Assembly (NCBI GenBank): GCA_902490445.1
Contig: CABUDZ010000086.1
Coordinates: 1 to 8,685 of the forward strand
Source: an uncultured Collinsella sp.
Lineage (GTDB): Bacteria > Actinomycetota > Coriobacteriia > Coriobacteriales > Coriobacteriaceae
Reading direction: 5' to 3'
DNA: 8,685 nucleotides
In this document: positions 6,291-8,685 of the stretch, in pieces
How the letters are laid out: the number at the start of each line of letters is the position of its first letter
How positions within the stretch are numbered: position 1 is the first letter of the stretch
Notes under the pieces: model-generated
The model's database searches: none
Told to the model about the DNA's origin: nothing
What the model saw: only the letters and a program-made list of their open reading frames with translations
Program-made: the position numbers and the translations under genes

Positions 6291-6911
6291 CTAGGCGTCC
6301 TTCGCGGCGAGGTCGCGCGAGGTGACGATACGGTCGATCAGGCCGTAGTCGAGGGCCTCGGCAGCGGTCAGGTAGTTGTCGCGCTCGGTATCGGCCTGGA
6401 CCTTCTCGATCGGCTGGCCCGAGGCATCGGACAGAATCTGGTTGAGCTCGCGGCGGGTCTTCTTGATCTCCTCGGCCACGATCTCGATCTCGGTCTGCTG
6501 GCCCTGGGCACCGCCGCTGGGCTGGTGAATCATGACCTTGGAGTGCGGCAGGCAGAAGCGCTTGCCCTTGGCGCCGGCCGAAAGCAGCACGGCGGCCATG
6601 GACGCGGCCATACCGACGCAGATGGTGGAGACCTGCGGCTTGATGAAGTTCATGGTGTCCAGAATCGCCAGGCCGGAGTAGACCTCGCCACCGGGCGAAT
6701 TGATGTAGAGCGAGATATCCTTCTCGGCATCCTGGCTCTCAAGATGCAGTAGCTGGGCAACGACCAGGTTGGCGCTGACGGAGTTGATCTCCTCGCCCAA
6801 GAAGATGATGCGATCGTTGAGCAGGCGCGAATAGATATCGTAGCTGCGCTCGCCGCGCGGCGTCTGCTCGATAACGTATGGCACGAGGGCGGAATCGAAC
6901 TTAGCGATCAT
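6291..6911 (-). CDS. clpP: ATP-dependent Clp protease proteolytic subunit ClpP
   Basis: Serine peptidase (family S14) that forms the double-heptamer proteolytic chamber and works with ClpX, encoded next to it. From the ATG at 6911 the protein is 206 residues, normal length. Counting from the upstream ATG at 6923, the catalytic triad is S108 in GMAASMAA, H133 in MIHQP and D182 in TERD, with the same spacing as the E. coli enzyme. The block VPYVIEQTPRGERSYDIYSR marks the conserved N-terminus. Three in-frame ATGs (6923, 6917, 6911) are possible; 6911 has GGAG at six-base spacing, so I prefer it, while 6923 would give 210 residues. Only one clpP is present here, whereas many actinobacteria carry two in tandem. 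A strong hairpin lies 45 bases upstream of the start. Confidence 0.96.
   Translation of the reverse strand: MIAKFDSALVPYVIEQTPRGERSYDIYSRLLNDRIIFLGEEINSVSANLVVAQLLHLESQDAEKDISLYINSPGGEVYSGLAILDTMNFIKPQVSTICVGMAASMAAVLLSAGAKGKRFCLPHSKVMIHQPSGGAQGQQTEIEIVAEEIKKTRRELNQILSDASGQPIEKVQADTERDNYLTAAEALDYGLIDRIVTSRDLAAKDA
6298..6302 (-). promoter_or_regulatory. Ribosome-binding site of clpX inside clpP
   Basis: Minus-strand AAGGA lies in the last codons of clpP (AAG GAC GCC TAG), eight bases before the clpX ATG at 6289. The site supports that start and ties clpX translation to the end of clpP. Confidence 0.65.
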
Positions 6912-6917
6912 ACGCAT

Positions 6918-6921
6918 CTCC
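6918..6921 (-). promoter_or_regulatory. Ribosome-binding site deciding the clpP start
   Basis: Minus-strand GGAG with a six-base spacer (ATGCGT) to the ATG at 6911. It overlaps the upstream in-frame ATG at 6923, which itself has only a purine stretch (AAGAGAA) abutting it. This favours the third ATG as the true start. Confidence 0.5.
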
Positions 6922-6956
6922 ATTTCTCTTACGGACCAATAGTGGTTCTAGACAAA

Positions 6957-6997
6957 CGTACGGTGCCCGCATGCTATGCATTGGCTGGCACCGTACG
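6957..6997 (-). terminator. Terminator-like hairpin between tig and clpP
   Basis: Perfect 11-bp arms CGTACGGTGCC (plus 6957-6967) and its complement (6987-6997) enclose 19 bases that contain a small inner ATGC/GCAT stem. On the minus strand the stem is followed by TTTGTCT, a short U-tract. It lies 76 bases after the tig stop and 45 bases before the clpP start. It may end tig transcription, reduce readthrough into clpP, or act as a leader structure. The tig-clpP gap (6912-7073) holds no gene. Confidence 0.5.
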
Positions 6998-7073
6998 AAG
7001 CAACCGGATAACCGGCTTATAACTTTACCCCATCACGGGCACATACATGCGCTCGCGTGCAAGGTGGCGAGAA

Positions 7074-8372
7074 TTACTCGGCGTCCTTGGCGGTCTCGTC
7101 GACCTCAGTCACCTTGGCGTTCTCGACCAGGTGATCGACGGCCTTGGAGCGACGGATGGACTCGCGGACGGCAGGCATGCGGCCATCGGCGATGAACTCG
7201 GCCTTGGAAGCCTCGACGTCCTTGACGCCAGCCTTCTCGAACTCGGCGTTGATGTCGTCCTCGGTGACCTCAATCTTGAGCTCACGGGCGAGAGCGTCGA
7301 GCGCCAGGGACTCACGGGCAACGTCGTTGGCCTGCTTGTGCAAGTCGCCGATGAACTGCTCCATGGTCAGGCCGGAAGCGGGCAGCCAGGTGTCCAGCGT
7401 CATGCCGCGGGCAGCGAGGTTGGACAGGAAGTTCTGGCCAAGCTCCTCAAAGACGGACTGCTCGTAGTCGGCGTCCATCTCGTCGAGCTGCAGGCGCTCG
7501 GCGAGAGCGGAGACGCAACGGTTCTCCTTCTCGGCCGGAAGGCGGGAAGCCTTGTCCTGCTCGATCTCGATCTTGATGGCGTCGCGCATAGCGTCGATGC
7601 TGTCGAAGCCGAAGTCGGACTTGACAAGCTCGTCGGTGAGCTCGGGGGTGTTGCGGACCTTGATGCCCTTGACGGTGACCTCGACGGTGTGGGTCTCGGC
7701 CTCCTCGCCCTCCTCGACCTCGTCGGTCCAGGTGACGGTCTTGACGTCGTCAACGTTAGCACCGATCAGGGCCTCGTTGAACTCCTTGGGGTTGCTGTCG
7801 TTACCGGCGATGAGCATGCGACCCTCGGCGGCAAAGTTGTCGGCGTTCTCGACGGCCTTGAGGTCGACGGTCACATAGTCGTCAGCCTCGACAGCGCGAC
7901 CCTCAACGTCCTCGAAGGTGGCACGGTAGTTGAGGAGCATCTCGACCTGGTTGTTGATCTCGGACTCGGTGACCTCCGCGGGGGGCATCTCGATCTCGAC
8001 GGCGTCGAAGGAGGAGAGCTCGGCAGCAGGACGCAGGGAGAACTCGACGGTGTAGGTGTAGTCCTCGTGATCCTTGGCGAGGTCGAGCTCCTTGTAGTCA
8101 CCGTTCTTGGTGGGGACGATGTCCAGCTCGTTGAGGACGGCGGGCTCGTTGGCGGCGATCAGGTCGTTGGTGGCCTGAGCGAGGGTAGCCTCGGCGCCAA
8201 GAGCGGAATCGATGACCGGACGGGGAGCCTTACCGGCACGGAAGCCCGGGAAGCGGTACTTCTTGGCGGTGTCCTTGTAGGCCTTCTTGATCGCGGCGTC
8301 GACGTCGGCGGCCGGGATGGTGACCGTAGCGGTGAGCTTGGCGTCCTTGACGTCAGAAGCGGTGATGTTCAA
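7074..8372 (-). CDS. tig: Trigger factor (ribosome-associated chaperone / peptidyl-prolyl isomerase)
   Basis: Binds near the ribosome exit tunnel and shields nascent chains; it also has an FKBP-type prolyl isomerase domain. From the TTG start at 8372 the protein is 432 residues, normal for the family. The N-terminal ribosome-binding domain (about 1-130) carries the signature GFRAGKAP (43-50). The FKBP-like domain is about 155-245, with an acidic stretch at 218-226, and the helical C-terminal chaperone domain is about 246-432, ending in a charged tail. The frame stays open to an ATG at 8429, but that runs through a possible promoter and adds 19 unrelated residues. ATG 8387 lacks a good ribosome-binding site, while AGGAGG (8379-8384) sits six bases before TTG 8372, giving the expected N-terminus MNITASDVKD. 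tig followed by clpP-clpX is a widely conserved order. Confidence 0.95.
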   Translation of the reverse strand: MNITASDVKDAKLTATVTIPAADVDAAIKKAYKDTAKKYRFPGFRAGKAPRPVIDSALGAEATLAQATNDLIAANEPAVLNELDIVPTKNGDYKELDLAKDHEDYTYTVEFSLRPAAELSSFDAVEIEMPPAEVTESEINNQVEMLLNYRATFEDVEGRAVEADDYVTVDLKAVENADNFAAEGRMLIAGNDSNPKEFNEALIGANVDDVKTVTWTDEVEEGEEAETHTVEVTVKGIKVRNTPELTDELVKSDFGFDSIDAMRDAIKIEIEQDKASRLPAEKENRCVSALAERLQLDEMDADYEQSVFEELGQNFLSNLAARGMTLDTWLPASGLTMEQFIGDLHKQANDVARESLALDALARELKIEVTEDDINAEFEKAGVKDVEASKAEFIADGRMPAVRESIRRSKAVDHLVENAKVTEVDETAKDAE

Positions 8373-8378
8373 CACGTT

Positions 8379-8384
8379 CCTCCT
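8379..8384 (-). promoter_or_regulatory. Ribosome-binding site deciding the tig start
   Basis: Minus-strand AGGAGG, a perfect Shine-Dalgarno core, is six bases before TTG at 8372 and three before GTG at 8375. It lies inside the reading frame if ATG 8387 were used, which argues against that ATG. Confidence 0.65.
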
Positions 8385-8396
8385 CATACTGCCCAG

Positions 8397-8426
8397 CTTA
8401 TCTGAGGTGCTGGTACCTTTATGCAA
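8397..8426 (-). promoter_or_regulatory. Candidate tig promoter
   Basis: Minus-strand TTGCAT (8421-8426), 18 bases, GATAAG (8397-8402). The -10 matches four of six consensus positions. It would start transcription near 8390, giving a short leader of about 18 bases containing AGGAGG, and would exclude the ATG at 8429. Confidence 0.35.
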
Positions 8427-8455
8427 CAAAGAGTCGCGACGGCCGAAGCCGACGC
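8425..8455 (-). terminator. UUCG-capped hairpin after tRNA-Leu
   Basis: On the minus strand GCG-T-CGGC, loop TTCG, GCCG-T-CGC (8436-8455) forms a stem with one T-T mismatch and a UUCG tetraloop. It begins eight bases after the encoded CCA and is followed by GACTCTTTGTTG, an interrupted U-tract. It is a probable but weak intrinsic terminator for the tRNA transcript. Confidence 0.5.
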
Positions 8456-8463
8456 AGGTGCGA

Positions 8464-8547
8464 TGGTGCGGGCGAAAGGACTCGAACCTTCACGGGAATC
8501 CCACCAGAACCTAAATCTGGCGCGTCTACCAATTCCGCCACGCCCGC
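8464..8547 (-). tRNA. tRNA-Leu (anticodon UAG)
   Basis: 84 bases including an encoded CCA (8464-8466). The acceptor stem GCGGGCG pairs fully with CGCCCGC, and the discriminator is A, as expected for leucine. The anticodon stem CCAGA/TCTGG closes the loop TTTAGGT, with anticodon TAG at 8511-8513. A class II variable arm of 12 bases has a GGG/CCC stem. The T arm is GAAGG-TTCGAGT-CCTTT. It reads CUA and possibly other CUN codons. It lies upstream of tig in the same direction. No integrase or duplicated attachment site is visible next to it. Confidence 0.97.
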
Positions 8548-8566
8548 ATGAGCGCACAGATTAGGA

Positions 8567-8572
8567 ATGATA
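8567..8572 (-). promoter_or_regulatory. Candidate -10 box of tRNA-Leu
   Basis: Minus-strand TATCAT lies 19 bases before the tRNA 5' end. No convincing -35 hexamer is seen at 16-18 bases upstream, so only the -10 is proposed. No protein gene is visible in 8548-8685. Confidence 0.3.
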
Positions 8573-8669
8573 GCAGATACGAGCGGCAAGCGCACGCACA
8601 CCTTTTACAGGCTCACGACCTCACCACGAGCCTTGATTGGCAACTTCATCCGAACACTTCCCATATTCA

Positions 8670-8685
8670 TCCGCACATGTGCGGA
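8670..8685. repeat. Perfect 16-bp palindrome at the window edge
   Basis: TCCGCACATGTGCGGA is self-complementary over all 16 bases. It could be an operator for a dimeric regulator or a short hairpin (6-bp stem, CATG loop). It is cut by the window end, so its full extent is unknown. A nearby imperfect direct repeat, TTCATCCG at 8645-8652 and 8667-8674, precedes it. Confidence 0.45.

Noticed and set aside
7047..8405. A 452-codon open frame on the plus strand opposite tig
   Set aside because: Low-complexity L/V/G/D translation, fully antisense to a convincing trigger factor gene, and no ribosome-binding context suggesting expression.
8464..8547. tRNA-Leu as a genomic island attachment site
   Set aside because: No integrase, no repeated tRNA 3' end in the window, and the neighbouring genes are core housekeeping genes.
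8419..8601. A 60-codon minus-strand open frame spanning the tRNA (contains AGVAELVDAPDLGSGG)
   Set aside because: This is translated tRNA sequence, a well-known false prediction at tRNA loci.

Overview
The window reads as a stretch of an actinobacterial chromosome of the class Coriobacteriia, most likely Collinsella or a close relative. I infer this from the GC-rich, strongly third-position-biased codons, the protein flavour and the gene order. No database was searched, so the genus is a judgement. All five protein genes and the single tRNA lie on the minus strand, so transcription runs from high to low coordinates.

In transcription order the layout is as follows. A tRNA-Leu(UAG) gene (8464-8547) is followed by a UUCG-capped hairpin. 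Next comes tig, encoding trigger factor, with a probable TTG start at 8372. A strong hairpin separates tig from clpP. The pair clpP-clpX is one base apart and translationally coupled, and ends in a clear intrinsic terminator. valS (valyl-tRNA synthetase) follows, then folC (folylpolyglutamate synthase/dihydrofolate synthase). tig, clpP and clpX form a protein-quality-control block: trigger factor meets nascent chains at the ribosome, while ClpX unfolds substrates and feeds them to ClpP. valS and folC are housekeeping genes for translation and one-carbon metabolism. No mobile-element protein, phage gene, CRISPR array or accessory cassette is present.

The coding content is ordinary, and the unexplained signal is between the genes. 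Two intergenic elements, at 1779-1879 (just after valS) and 4616-4731 (just before valS), have the same architecture: long outer inverted arms, an inner hairpin capped by CACTTAATGTG, and the short boxes TTCCGCACG, AGGACT and AGCG at nearly fixed spacing. The sequences of the outer and inner stems differ completely between the two copies, yet each stays self-complementary. This looks like a dispersed structured repeat or RNA family with covarying stems. Two further, different palindromes lie downstream of folC (14-91 and 195-261).

folC and clpP are each preceded, within a few tens of bases, by a terminator-like hairpin, which raises the possibility of attenuation or conditional readthrough. 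Start codons needed care. The longest open frames of folC, clpP and tig each begin upstream of the start best supported by ribosome-binding sites; for folC and tig the extra codons also run through a terminator and a possible promoter respectively.
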